This document shows, piece after piece, positions 24,065 through 36,550 of a stretch of 64,000 nucleotides of DNA. The stretch lies in NCBI GenBank assembly GCA_016801885.1, contig CM028895.1:14154001-14218000 (forward strand). Direction: 5' to 3'. The DNA is from Toxotes chatareus. Taxonomy: Eukaryota > Chordata > Actinopteri > Toxotidae. The first letter of the stretch is position 1. Each line of letters begins with the position of its first letter. The notes under the pieces were generated by a model. That model did no database searches. It worked only from the letters and a program-made list of their open reading frames with translations, and had not been told where the DNA came from. The position numbers and the translations under genes are program-made.

Positions 24065-27000
24065 TGCCGGCTACAGACTCTGAACTCGCATCCATGGAGG
24101 TCCCTCATGCTGTGGAGGATGAGAAGGGGAGCTTGACTAACGTCCCCTCCTCAGCTCCTCCTACTACCATCCCTGCTTCAATGCTTCCTTTTCCTGCTGC
24201 TGTGACTAATTTCACTGGTGAGACAGTGATTGAGAACAGAGCTGTCTCTATGGCAAGTAATGACTGCAGCTCGGCTCTCTCTTCACCAGCGGAAGCTAGC
24301 CCAGCTAAGCCTGTTGTAGCATCACCTACTATGTTTGAAGGGACTGCTGAAACAAGCCCAGCTACCTCACATATAACATCAGCGTCAGACTCGTTAAAAT
24401 GCACAGGGACAAGTCTTGTCAACGTTTCAGAATCACAACCGTTGTCATCCGTGTTGCCATCTACCACATTTGGCAGTCCAGACCTGGGAAATGACATTTC
24501 TGCTGTGCTGACCTTCAAAGGTGTCACTGTCACTCTGGAGAATAACAGTGTGTGGAGGCAGTTCCACAGCTGTGGAACTGAGATGATTCTCACTAAACAG
24601 GGGCGCCGCATGTTCCCTTACTGCCGATATCGCCTGGCTGGCCTAGTTCCTGAGCGCAAGTACAGTCTGGTCCTGTCCATAGTTCCATCTGACCAGTACA
24701 AGTACCGCTGGAACAGATCCAAATGGGAGGTCAACGGACCAGCCGAACACCAGACCCAGGGTCTGGTCCGGGCCTTTTCCCACCATTACTCGCCGTGCAA
24801 AGGCTCGGAGTGGATGGGTGGCTTGGTGTCTTTCTACAAACTGAAACTGACCAATAATTCCCAGGACCAGGACGGACATATGATCCTACTCTCCATGCAT
24901 CGGTACATTCCCAGGCTACATGTGATACCTGTCCCAGATGGGGTCGTAACCACATCTGACCAGCCTGTGGTTATGGGGGCTGAAAGCATGACCTTTACTT
25001 TTCCACAAACTGAATTTATGGCCGTGACGACTTATCAGAACTTTCGGATCACGCAGCTGAAGATTAATCACAACCCGTTTGCAAAAGGCTTTAGGGAGGA
25101 CGGGAACAACTCCCGCCTAAACAGGGTCACAACAGAGGCTCAGCCTGCGGTGAAGACAGACACCCAGTCGCCTGTTTTAAAACAAAATGAGAGCAAAGAA
25201 GAGGCGGTAGATCTGAGGTAAGTTTTGAATGTTTTCACATTTGATTTGCTTACTTGGCAACACATTGATATCTTAGGTGTGTCAAGTTGCTATGTGAGAC
25301 ATTTAGAAATATTTGAAATACTTAAATTTGATGATTTGAAAAAACGTTTGTTATGTTCGTGTCGAAAATGTTTGCTCATTCACTGCTTTCAACTAATTAT
25401 AACTTTTGTGATAAGTGAGCAAATCATACATCCCTAAACATCATCACAGTAACCTAAACTTTCACTTGATTGAAAATAGTCATTTAATTATTGAAAAATA
25501 AATAACTGACAGAATGTGGACAAAATGGCACGTGTTCCACAGTTTCAGCTGAAACTAAGGGCTGTGTGTACCCAATACAATATTCATATAACCAAAAATA
25601 TTTATTGCAAGGCTGTTGTATTGGATTGCATCACACTGTGAGGTGTTTTATTGCTGTCGTAGAACCCAAATGAGACTTTGGGATGAGACCAGGTGTAGGA
25701 CTAGGAGGCACGTGTGTTAGATTTAAGCACGTGATGCAATGAGAAGTTCATGGACACAAGCAGGATAGTGGGTGTCAATTAAACTGCTGGAATTAGCTTC
25801 TCTTTCTATGTGTTCAAGTGTCCATAGACAATATTCCTTTTTATGTGTCTTACAGCACAAAGAACCACGCCGCAGAAGATATTATACTGGTCCTGAAGCC
25901 CATAATGTCTCCACCTGCCACAAAGAAAGAACTCTATGTCCCCTGTTTAAGAGGCAAGCATGCCCTTGGTGAGCTTGTTCTTGTCCAAAAACGTCCACTT
26001 GTGGAACCTAAGGAAGAAAATCACACCGTCAGTTTAGCCCCTAAGTTGCAGGAAGGCCTCAAAGAAATGCCTAAAGCAGTACCCATAACTCCTACTGCCT
26101 CAATGTCTATGCCGACATCATTACCCAGGAACCGCAAGAGAAGGAAGAGGATGAAGAGACGTTGGGCGAATTCCCACAGAAGGTTTTGGAAAACCGCTGC
26201 CCCTCCCACAGTAGTCCACAGCCCATCACTAACTGTGTCTTTGCAACCAGAGCTGGATGATGTAGAGGGCTTGCTGTTTGTGTCATTCACCTCAAAGGTA
26301 AAACACCACAAACTACTGCAAATGCTGAATGCTCTCTAAAGATCAGCGTATCTCCAAAGGGTTGATTTTCATGTCAGGGGGTGGTACCTCCTCTGGTGAC
26401 GCCAGGGCTCCACCTCTTGTCAAATAAGCAAATTTTCACTGAAGCTGCACAAATTACTGAAATGGTATTTGAAGTTTTATACCAGAATGGGTTTGAATGT
26501 GCTGTGGTAACATTTCTATAAAGTGTTGAGGCTTTATGTTCTTGTGTGTCGCAGGAAGCTCTTGACGTTCATGTCAGGAACAAGCCAGTCAATAGCCCAG
26601 CATCAGTATCTCCAGGTTCCCTGACGACTCAGAAGCAACTGAAGCAAACAGGTAATTATTGTGTATTGTAATCATTTTGGATGCTTGGATGTTAGGAAAA
26701 TCTTAAACTTAACCTGTATTATTCTGTTGTAACCTAGCTTTATTTTACACACCTGACAATGAAGCAAATCCCAGGTTTGTGATCCTTTGTAAACACTTGT
26801 GGGGCGTTTCAGCTGAGGTGATGCCAGAGACTGATGAGGAGAAGATAGCCCGCTTGGAGGCTGTCCTGCTGCAGGACCTCAGAGTTCTCAAGCACAGACA
26901 GGTCATCCATCCTGTGCTGCAGGCAGGTGAGTTCAGACAAACACATAAACATCCCAGTGGTTGAGTGGGTTATACCAAGTAATAAAATGTGATTATGTTC

Positions 27001-30000
27001 TTTCTTTGTCTCCTTTTTGTCCTTTTTTTAGTGGGCTTGAAGTTGAGCTCTGTAGACCCCACTAAGTCCATTGACCTGCGGTATCTGGGGGTTCATCTGC
27101 CACTGCCTCCAGCCAACCTGCCAGAACAAGGCAATGTCACGGCTCTGTCTCTTGGCGGTAAGCCCCACTGATCTTTGACAGTTTGTGCATGCATGATCGA
27201 AGGTATCTTCTTGCACACATCGTTTGTAATCACAACAGTGTTGTCATAATAAAAAAAGAATTAGCAATAAACCTGAAGATTTAACTTGTGTCAGATAGTC
27301 TGACCATCTGGAGAGATGTGATTGAGTAATGTTAAGGAAATGCAGTCTAAAGCCGTATTGTCTTTGGGCGTAGTGGTCAAAAGAGTTCACCCATAACTAC
27401 CCCTAACTGCAGGGTCATTGCTCAGAAGCTGACCTCCATGAACGGGAGGTGCACAAGGATATAGGTGATTTAAAAAATTAAAATACACTCTGTCTTTGAG
27501 TGTATTTGTAGAAAGAAATCTGGTGTTTGGCAGTATGTGTTTTGCCATGAAATCAGGACTTGTACTTATTTATTTATTTTAACATTTATTTACACATTTA
27601 TATAACATGCTTCATTTATACTTTCTCTCACTGTAGAATTACCTCTGTCTCAGCTTCTCTTTTTTTCTGACAGCATGCATGTATGATTTCAAGATGTGCC
27701 ACATGTTCCTGGTTTTAGTATATGACTTAGCAATGGGCTTGAAATGGGCTGCTTGTGTACACATGGGCCAGAAATTACCATCGAACAGGCCAGAGTGGTC
27801 TGGCACCTGGCACACCTCCGCCTCCTTTTTGTGTTTTTCTTTGGATGTTGGAAATAAAGGAACATTGATCAAAGGTCTGAAGTTGTAAAGCAGAAAGGCC
27901 TCCACAGTAATGATGTCCTCATCCTTATGGCCATACTTTAGAACATAATCAAGTATCCACAATGGTATTAACTCCAGGTTATAACAATCTTCCCTTCTAA
28001 TAAATACATGAAAAACACAGACAACAAGACCACAGGATGTGTTTACTAGTGGTCCTTATCTTGTTGCCCAGTTGTTACCATTAAGCAATGCGGCACAATT
28101 TCTGCATTTTCAAGATTTTCACTGCTATCAGTGAACACAGTGTATTCTTAAAGGAATGTAGATTTCTCTTCAACAACAAGAATCAAGTGGCGATCCAATT
28201 CTGTGAAATCTTCATCTCTGCCGTAGCACTTAAACCAGTATTGTGAAGCATTGAACATTGTGCTGTGTCCTTTATTTGAAGGCTAACACGTCATGTTTCC
28301 TTCACAGATAAGGGATTACCCTTCATCTCCAGGACAGGGAAGACAAGCGACATGACAAAAATAAAAGGATGGAAAAACAAGTTCATAAAAAGCAAAGAAA
28401 CGTCTCCTTCTAACTGTGATGGTGAGGTTTGCGCCTCTTCTTGTTGTATCTGCAGTGTCCCTTTTATCGTGCAGTGGGATTAGTATAGTCATTGTAATTA
28501 CCAAAAGATTAACTGAACTGAAACCAGTTGCATATATTTGTGTCTGATCCATTATTCCCCATTGATAAATTAAAGTCTTTTTATTATTCCACTCCAAAAG
28601 GATTACAGAAGAACCTATCTGCCTTCTGCAGCAACATGTTGGATGAGTACTTGGAGAGCGAAGCTCAGCAAATCAGTGAGCGGGCTGCTGCCTTCTCCAC
28701 AAACCCAGAGGGCTCAGTGGCCTATCAGCTGCCCGCTAAAAGCTCCAGCTACGTGAAGACCCTGGACAGCGTACTCAAGCATCGAAACGCTGCTTCCAAA
28801 TTCCCAGTGGGAGCCAATAGACCTTGTCCCCTTTCCCACAAACCCCTCCTCTACTCAGCCCTGACATCACCAGCTCCTCCCCTTGCCAGCCCTGCAACCC
28901 CTGTTCAAGCAGAGGCTCAGTCCATGCAGCAGTCAGCATCTTCACTTACGCGGCCGGGAGCTTCGTGGACAATTGATGCAAATGGTGCTTCAGGGTCTAG
29001 TTACAATAGTGCTGTTTCACAGAGGTAAGCGAGGACATAATTGTAATTTGTCCTGATTTTTAGATTCTCAACTTTTTGAACTTATTTCTTAGGGTTTTTC
29101 CTGTTTTCTGTATTTAATTCTTTCCCTTAAAAAGTCAAAGTAATTTAATGAATGAATAAGACGTTTATATATTTCTTGGTAATCACACAGAGGTGCAATA
29201 GAAATAGCAAGAGTAAAGAAAAATTCACTCCCACATTGCCACTTAAAACATTATTTTTCACATTTTGTTATGGATGGCTAATTTTGACATGTCTTTATTC
29301 CTGTAATGGCCATTTGCAGTTTCACAGCTTTTACCAGATGTGATTCTGGTTTTGCAGGTTGTATGTAGTCATTTCCAGAGGCCCAGTGTGTAATTTTTTG
29401 GAAATTATAACCCCTGAACTAATGTCTCGCTTGGCCACTTGTGTCATAATTTTATGTGGAGTTTATGGCAGTGATGGCAGGACAGTTTGAGGAGACTTAC
29501 ACGTTACACATTTTAAGAGCCCAATCTTTCTGAAGTAGCACATGCCTTTATATAATATGAATATTTTTTTCATGTAAACTGCACCTCCCTTCTTCAACTT
29601 GTCATAGTCTTATAACCCCCTTGTTTTTGCACTTGGCTCCACCCCACACATCAGTCCAAAACACAAAATTGATGGATAACATGAGCCTTGTGGTTATGGA
29701 GAAATACGCAACACAAACAGTTTTTTTTTTGGTTAAATAAAAATAAACACACATATACATAAATAAATAATCTGATGTCTTCCACTCTCTCTCTCTCTTC
29801 AGATCATCTACTCACCACCCAGGGGTCAACCCGAGACCAGCGATGAGCTTTGGGCAGAACCAAGGGACGGCACACAGACCTTCAGGCCTCTATAAGTTCC
29901 AGTGCAAACTGTTTCAGATGGAGACTGGAGCCCTGAACCAGGGTCTGAACAGAACACAGCTGACCCCAGACAGACTGTCTGTGGCTCTGTCTGTAATCCT

Positions 30001-33000
30001 GACAAAAGAGGTATGCAACATACTGTGCAACTGTCTGGCAGGGTGTGGTCATCATGTACAGTGTCATTTGATATTGATGATGGGCTCTGTCCATTATCTA
30101 AATTTTTTTGTTATTTTTTAATAATGAAAAGACTTTGAAAGTTATTCATGTTTTTATAATGTAAAATGTAAATAGGTGAGTAAGAGGTGTTGCCCGTCCT
30201 GTTCTTTCCTTTTCATCAGATGCAGCCCAAGCATATCTCGAAGGTGTTACAGTATCCTAAATATAAAGCTAGTACACCTGAATGTGGCCAGGAGTTCTGC
30301 AGACTGGGCTGTGTGTGTTCCAGTCTCCACCATGTGAACAGAGGTCCTCTCCACTGCCGGCGGCCTGAATGCATGTTTGGCTGTGCCTGCTTCAAACGTA
30401 AGATCACAAAGCAGATTTCCGTGGGAGAGAGTGAACAACAAGGCCAACCTTTGTACTGTAAGATCATTTTTTTAATCATTTATGTATGTTATTCTTTTTA
30501 TTCTGACTGCTTTATCAGCTTAAACAGTGATGTTTTCAAAATATGTGATTGTAAATTGATTGTAACTTTGACGGGCTACATTTTAAATACCATTTTAAGC
30601 GTTTGGATCTCTGCCCTTTTTGTTCTTTTAGCTTCTGTTTCCTGTTTAGTTTGGTCACAACCCTCAGTAACTCAGAAGTGTTAATGAGATGCTTTTATCC
30701 CTCACCAGCCATGACTAATACAGAACATGCGGTCCAGCCTCGCCCGGGCTCCCATGCAAAAAAACTGTGGAACTACAACATTCATGATGTGGATCCAGAG
30801 CCGCTCTCGGTCCCCAAAATTCCTCAGTGTTTTGTCCCACCGAAGGCCCTAAAACACAACAGCGTGCCACGTCCAACGCCACCGGTAAAATAATAGTATT
30901 GGATTTATAATTGAGGCTTTTCCAAATATTAGTTATAGAAATTTTTGATTTATTCATTACACTCTTAAATCAAAGTAAATATTGGAAATTATTTAGTAGA
31001 GTATAAGATATTAGAGCAGTAGGTTTCATGATTTTTTGTGTGTGTATGTGTATAATGTTGCGCTTATCCTCTTTTTTCTGCCTTTTGTCCCCTAAAATGT
31101 AAAACTTTATTGAAATTGGTACTTTCAGATACGAGAGGAGGACAAGGATCCAGTGTATAGATACTTGGAGAGCATGATGACATGTGCACGTGTTAGAGAG
31201 TTCAACAGCAAGCCTCCTCCTGAAGTTACCATAGAGCCAAAGATCCTTGAGCTGCAGAAGACGACCACTGACAACCTGCCGAGACACTACCATGGTACTA
31301 TAAAGACTCTTAATAAAGCAGGTAAGGAAATTATCAAGGTGCAATTGTTACGCAGTGTAATCTTGTTTGTGCTGTTAAACCAGCTACTGGAAATTAGGTT
31401 TCTTAAGTCCTTATTTTGTAGCTGTTGCTTTTTTGGTTTCCTGCTTTTTGAAAATGTTTTGCCTTTGTGTTTTTGTCTGGATTCACCTCACCAAAACCAT
31501 ATTTCCTCATGTCACCTCAGCAGAGAAGACCTGTCAGGAATCCACAGCCAGTGAAACAGAAGCAAGGAAGCAAATTCAGATCCAGTCAGCATGTCAGTGG
31601 GACAAGGACCACAAAATGGTCCTGGAAGCTTTATGTCAACGCATGAATCAGAATAGGCTGTCTCAGCGTTTCTCCATTGGACCCTACCACATCTGCCCAG
31701 TTGCCAAGATCTTCATGCAGAAGCCAAGCGGCTCCATCGTCACCTACAGGGTAGGTCTCTGAAGAAAACGCCAGGAGTTGTCCTGGCTATATTACTAGTT
31801 AGGATGTTTTTTCACTTGAACTTTCTGGCTTACTGCCTTTAGCTATTTAAATACAAAAAACAACTGGTCCAAAATAGACCAGCTTCTTAATGTTATAAGC
31901 TCTCAGTGATTGTTTTTAAGTTGTCCTTTTTTTCATTACTTTGAATTCTAAAAAATAAAATTCACATTCTTCTAGGTACGCATCAGTAAACCATCAAAAG
32001 CCAGTGATGACGAGGACGAAGAATTCGATGACAGCGATGAGGAAAATCTTGCCAATGAAAGCCTTGATGGAGGCATCAACACAGAGGAGGAGGAAGATGG
32101 CCAAACTGAAGAGTCAGAGATGCAGTTTGGAGTCACACCCTTCCTGGGTGGAGTTTTACCTGCCGGCAGACTGAGAGCAAGGACCAAACCTGTTGGTTGC
32201 CAAGCATATGGACTAATACAGGTGAGGCTCAGGGAAATGGCATTTATCTGTAACACCTTTAAAATGGTTTTACAAGGTGTGATGTAATGTTTGGGCCAAA
32301 GGTTTTTAGTAGGAAATGTAAACTTTTGCATAATCACATTATAACTACACATTTATTCCTTTACAGGTAAATGGCAAATCCTACAATCAGGCCAGGCTGT
32401 TGCTGGGAAACATGGGATCTCTGCATCCAGCTAACCGCCTCGCAGCTTATGTCACAGGCCGACTGCACACTCCCGTCGACGTTTCTCGTAAAGACGCTCA
32501 GAAACCAGACCCTACGAAGAAAAACAACACTCCGGGTACTCTGCACAGAAAAGCTGCAGGCACAGTAGTCCCTTCAATTATCACTGCAAGGAGAACCACG
32601 GTTTCGAAGACACCACCAGGTAAGATTGTCTCTGTTCTTGGACCGTAGCACAAGCACTTAGTTTTAAACTGATTGCCTCTCAGAGGAGGGAAAAGTAATC
32701 AAGTAGAGGACACACGCACACACACCTGTATCTACTGCAGGATATTGAAATCATCTGAGGAAATAAGACAACCACCACCTAAATGTGCTGCTTATAAATC
32801 AAGTTTCTGTCACTAAGCAGATGTCGCAGATAAAATTAAAATTGTGAATTTTGTCAACACGAACTTCCATCTTTGTGTTTTTTTTCCATTTTATACTTAT
32901 ATATCAGTTACTGGTATAAACACAAAGACAGAGAAATCACCATTAAGTTAAACATTGCTAATAGCGCTAATTCACAATAGTAGAAAATCAAAGGAAACAC

Positions 33001-36000
33001 CATCTAGGAAACAAATTTTTTAGATATCTAACGTTGTAATCATCAAGCAGGACAATTATTTATTTTTCTCACCACCCTGCCCTGCATTGTTTTGTTATTT
33101 CAGTTCAATTCCAGCCCGACTCTCAGAGAAAAGGATCCATCACCTTGCCGCAGCGTTCACAAAACTCCTCCACTATTAGCTCCATCCAGTCATTTGTCTC
33201 GAACCAGCGCAGCTCGGTCAGTCCCTTCCAGAGCAGCTCCACGTCCTCGCCTGTCTCTCTCACCGTCTCCCCCTCACTGAAAACCCCCAGCTTCCTGGGA
33301 CAGAGCGGGACCTATTCATTCCGGATCTTCCCTCCAGCCAACCAGAGTACCAGAAACCAGAAGCTACCAGGAGTTACCTTACCAGGGGGCTTCACCCTCA
33401 TTCAGCTCCCAAAGCACGGAGCTGATAGAGCTGCGCAACAATCAGAAACTGTAAGCACTACAAAAATGACCAGTGTGGATAAAGCCCCACCACAAGCAGC
33501 TGTTCTGGATGCAAATTGGCCTGGTTTGGACACTCTTAATGAAGGTAAAGACCAATCAAGCAGCAGATCGGTGGAGCCTGGCTCCTCACCTGAGCTAACG
33601 TGTGACGAGAAGATGCCTTCAGATGAGAGTGATGAAGCCAACGGCAAGCAGGTGGAGCCAAACCTGGATATCACTTCAGAAGGCTTAAGCTCTGACTCCT
33701 CAGACTACTGTGGGGCAGGTGACGAAGATGTAAGTTGAAGGAATCTTTTTTTTGTTTGTTATTTGAACTGAAATGTAGCTTTGAATATAAAACGTGAATT
33801 ATCTTCCATAAACAAAAAAATTAACTTTTTGTGATTGTTGTAATTGTAGTCATTGTTACAGCTTAAAAAAAAAATTGCATTCTAAAATGTTGTTGTCTTC
33901 AGGAGGAGTCAGTGGACGTTGAGACTGTAGAGGAAGTAAAACAAGAAATGGCCATCGCAAAAATGAAGGAAGCCATTATGAAGGCGTTACGGGAGTCACG
34001 GTAATACATGTGTGGATGTGTGTGCTAGTTAATGAAAGGATGTATAAAGTTTGAAGTATTAAAGTTTGAATTTGGCTCTGAAGTTTTATGCGTGTTGCAT
34101 TCTTCTACCTTCAGTGATTCCAGTGATGATTTTGGATCAGCGAGGGAACTCAACATCCAGGTACGGCATTTTTATACCCACAGCCTCATAATTCAGTATT
34201 TTTTGCCAGTAAAAGTGGAAAGGTTTGTTGGTTATATGTTAAACAACCTGTGTTTCAAAGTAAAGGACAGTGTTGGGTGCGGCATGTGTTGCTTATCTTC
34301 TCCACTGTCTCTCCATCCCAGGACACTGAACACAGTGAATCTAAGGACAACAAGAGGCGAAAGAACCACACAGTGCTAGAAAGGCAAAGGCGCTCTGAAC
34401 AGCGGGACCTCTTCGACAAACTCCAGACTGTCCTTCACAGTGACCCCAGGGCCCCCAGGCTCCGTCTCCTCTCACTGGTCAGTTCCACACCATGCTCAGA
34501 CAGTTTCATTTATTTCAATTATGGTGGGTAACAAACTGCTCCAAAACCTTTTCTTGCTAGGAAAAACATGGAGGAAAAAATATTTTATCTAAGCCGTATA
34601 TCCCTACTGGTATCCACATGAAAATATTTGCAGTGCTGTAAGCTGCTTTACAACCAAAACCAGAACACCAGAAAGCCACAAATTGGCCTCTGCAGTCAAT
34701 ATAATAGAGAGGGAAGGTACTTTGAGGTGCCGGAATAATGTGGTTTTAAAAGAAACATAAAATATTCATGACTAAAGAAGGAACAATCAAATTTAAAGCT
34801 TAGAACAACATTGTTTGGTCTTATTTATTAAGACTTGAACAAATCTCGGGTGATCTGTCCCTCACACTTCAAACCAGTAAGAAGAGCACAGACAAAACAT
34901 AAAACACACAAAAAAAATCTGTGCGTGGCTGCCCACAAACACACGTACTTCCTTGCCAATAAACTGTTTGCCCACTTCAGTGTTCATACCTGATGAACAG
35001 TGATGAGATAATCCATTCACAACTCTGTGTCGCCATCTTCATTCTTTCTTTGATGGGGTTTTTCTCTGTTTGCAGGCTCTAAAGGAAATCCAGAACCTGG
35101 TTCAGGCCTCCAAATGTCTGGAGGAGGAGAAGAAGAGCCTGACTCAGATGCAGTCTGTCTATTTGAAGGAGCTTTCGCTTTTGTCTGGTATGTACAGTTC
35201 CTTTTGCTTGAACAGAATAAGTGATGTGTGTGCACATTGTGTATGTAGCTGATTTGTTTCGTGCAAAATGTCGCCTTTTTAGGGAAGTCAGAGGTGCAGA
35301 TTAAACACAAGCTGAGGGACATCTTCAAGAGGCAGAAAATGAGAGAGAAGACAATGAACTGGAGGCCTTTCTTTTCCCACCTGCTCGAGTCCAAAGCTGC
35401 TCTCGTGCAGCTCACCACTCCCCAGTCCAAGTCTGAGAACCAGCAGGAGGCACCTGGAACCTCATCCACATCCCCATTACCTAATGCCCAAAGCTCCACT
35501 GCTTGCGCTCCACAGCCCTTTGCTCTTCCTCTGTTTCGCTCTAAGACTGGCAGAATCATACTTCCCTCATCTCTCAGACCAAGTAAGTTGTTACATTACA
35601 CAAGGCATCCTGTTTACATCCTGTGTCCTATTCTTTCATTTAAATGTGTTATGATGATGCTATTAAATATGTATTGTTTTTATCTTCTCACAGCCGGTCA
35701 AGGCTTCTATACACTCATGCTTGTGAAAGCCAATCAGAAGGAAGAGGGTAAGGTTAGTATTTCAGCTAATTTGCAGAATAACCAGGCGAAGGGATTCTCT
35801 GCACCTGCCCACCCCTCAGGCACAGAACACAGGAATGTTTTGGAGGAGGACAAAACTGCGTCTTCAGATTCTGATCCAAAGCCCCCGGCTGAGCATGCTC
35901 TCCTTAACAAATCAATCCATGTGCCTTCAGGGACTGTGAAAGCTGAGGAGAACAGCCAGGAGGGGGGCACAGTGGGGGGGTTGAACAAAACACTGGAAGC

Positions 36001-36550
36001 TGTGCATCATAAACGTAGTTCTGTCAAGGGAGAGACCGACCCTAACCCACCTGTAGTCCACCATCGCAGGGGCAGGCTTCGGAAGAACCCTGCCCCCCCT
36101 GTTGGTGAAAAGGAAAAACCTACTGTGGTAGAAGAGACCAAGAAAAGTCTTAGTGAAAGTGAAACATCTGTTCTGATTGAAAAGGAACAAGCTAAGGTCA
36201 CCCCAGGAATGGTCAGTGATGTAGCAGATAACCCTGTACCAGTGAAAAGAGGCAGAGGAAGGCCTCCGAAGAAGAAGAAGAAGAAGTTAGCACATCTGTG
36301 GAGTCCAGTTGCACGAGGAGGAAGTAGTCCATCTAAATCCAACGAGGACAGCCCTGTCAGAATGTCTCTCCGTTTTAAAAGCCCTGACATTAAACCCAAG
36401 GCGAGCCCTGCAGCACCCACCTCGGTTGGAGGTATAAACGCATCACGGCCATTAACGCGAGGTGCTTTAGGAAAGGACTTCCCCAGTGCCAAGAAACGCT
36501 CCTGGATCGACATAGAAAAGGAACTGGAACCAGAGCCGGAATTTGAATAG
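24064..36550 (+). CDS. mga: MGA, MAX-dimerising T-box/bHLH transcription factor
   Basis: Dual DNA-binding repressor scaffold of the PRC1.6 complex (known for MGA). Coding exons: 24064-25217, 25856-26297, 26555-26651, 26813-26926, 27032-27157, 28308-28421, 28601-29024, 29803-30010, 30220-30457, 30709-30884, 31129-31321, 31521-31750, 31976-32221, 32367-32619, 33104-33729, 33903-34000, 34115-34160, 34322-34477, 35076-35187, 35283-35582, 35694-36550. All phases agree and give 2069 residues, against about 3000 in human. Order: T-box 150-350; conserved LEDVDGVLFVSF-like block (here LDDVEGLLFVSF); KHRQVIHPVLQ and SVDPTKSIDLRYLGV blocks; Cys-rich MGA domain near 920-950; acidic EESVDVETVEE; bHLH from about 1605; AT-hook-like RGRGRPPKKKK near 1970. 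Human landmarks are matched throughout in order. The start is the first in-frame ATG after the upstream TGA; M11 is an alternative. Nuclear. Orthology is secure; exact exon 1 is not. Confidence 0.93.
24514..25110 (+). other. mga: T-box DNA-binding domain of mga
   Basis: Encoded entirely by the first coding exon, residues about 151-349. Diagnostic T-box phrases seen are EMILTKQGRRMFPYCRY, VSFYKLKLTNN, MHRYIPRLHVI, FPQTEFMAVTTYQN and NPFAKGFR. The family binds the AGGTGTGA half-site. A single exon for the whole T-box matches human MGA and differs from most other T-box genes, whose domain is split. Confidence 0.92.
25529..25733 (+). promoter_or_regulatory. Three CACGTG E-boxes in mga intron
   Basis: cacgtg occurs at 25529-25534, 25709-25714 and 25728-25733, between the T-box exon and the next coding exon. 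CACGTG is the site bound by MYC/MAX/MGA-type bHLHZip dimers. Autoregulation is an inference only. Confidence 0.4.
27646..28041 (-). other. Unrecognised exon-like reading frame antisense within an mga intron
   Basis: The minus strand is open for about 135 codons, ending with TAA at 27641-27639, and reads like protein (for example NLELIPLWILDYVLKYGHK and DHSGLFDGNFWPMCTQAAHF). Inside it a pyrimidine-rich acceptor (tatttattag) sits just before the codons for REDCYNLEL, near 27987. Near the end CAGAG|GTAATT is a usable donor. So an internal exon of roughly 27646-27986 is possible. I do not recognise the protein. It could be a nested gene, a captured exon, or chance. Confidence 0.25.
30220..30457 (+). 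other. mga: MGA-specific cysteine-rich conserved domain (core exon)
   Basis: Encodes FCRLGCVCSSL followed by CRRPECMFGCACFKRK, almost the same as human MGA FCRLGCVCSSL...CRRPDCMFGCTCLKRK. The regular Cys spacing suggests metal binding (inference). The next exons carry the linked VDPEPLSVPKIP and EEDKDPVYRYLESMMTCARVR blocks, also conserved in human. Confidence 0.85.
34322..35582 (+). other. mga: bHLH and extended helical region of mga (three exons)
   Basis: Exon 34322-34477 carries the basic region NHTVLERQRRSEQRDLFDKL, with the ERxRR contact residues typical of CACGTG binders, and helix 1. Exon 35076-35187 carries helix 2 and leucine-rich sequence (ALKEIQNLVQ, YLKELSLLSG). Exon 35283-35582 starts GKSEVQIKHKLRDIFKRQK, matching human SLSGKTEEVVLKKLEYIYAKQ. 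Helix 2 starts RAPRLRLLSL instead of the human SSKVSKSLILTRAF and so is diverged. An intron of about 600 bp separates loop and helix 2. Confidence 0.85.

Noticed and set aside
29377..29525. Possible MITE with ends ggcccagtgtgtaat and ttacacatttt...gagccc
   Set aside because: Only about seven bases of the ends are clearly inverted; too weak to call, although similar tips occur in fish repeats.
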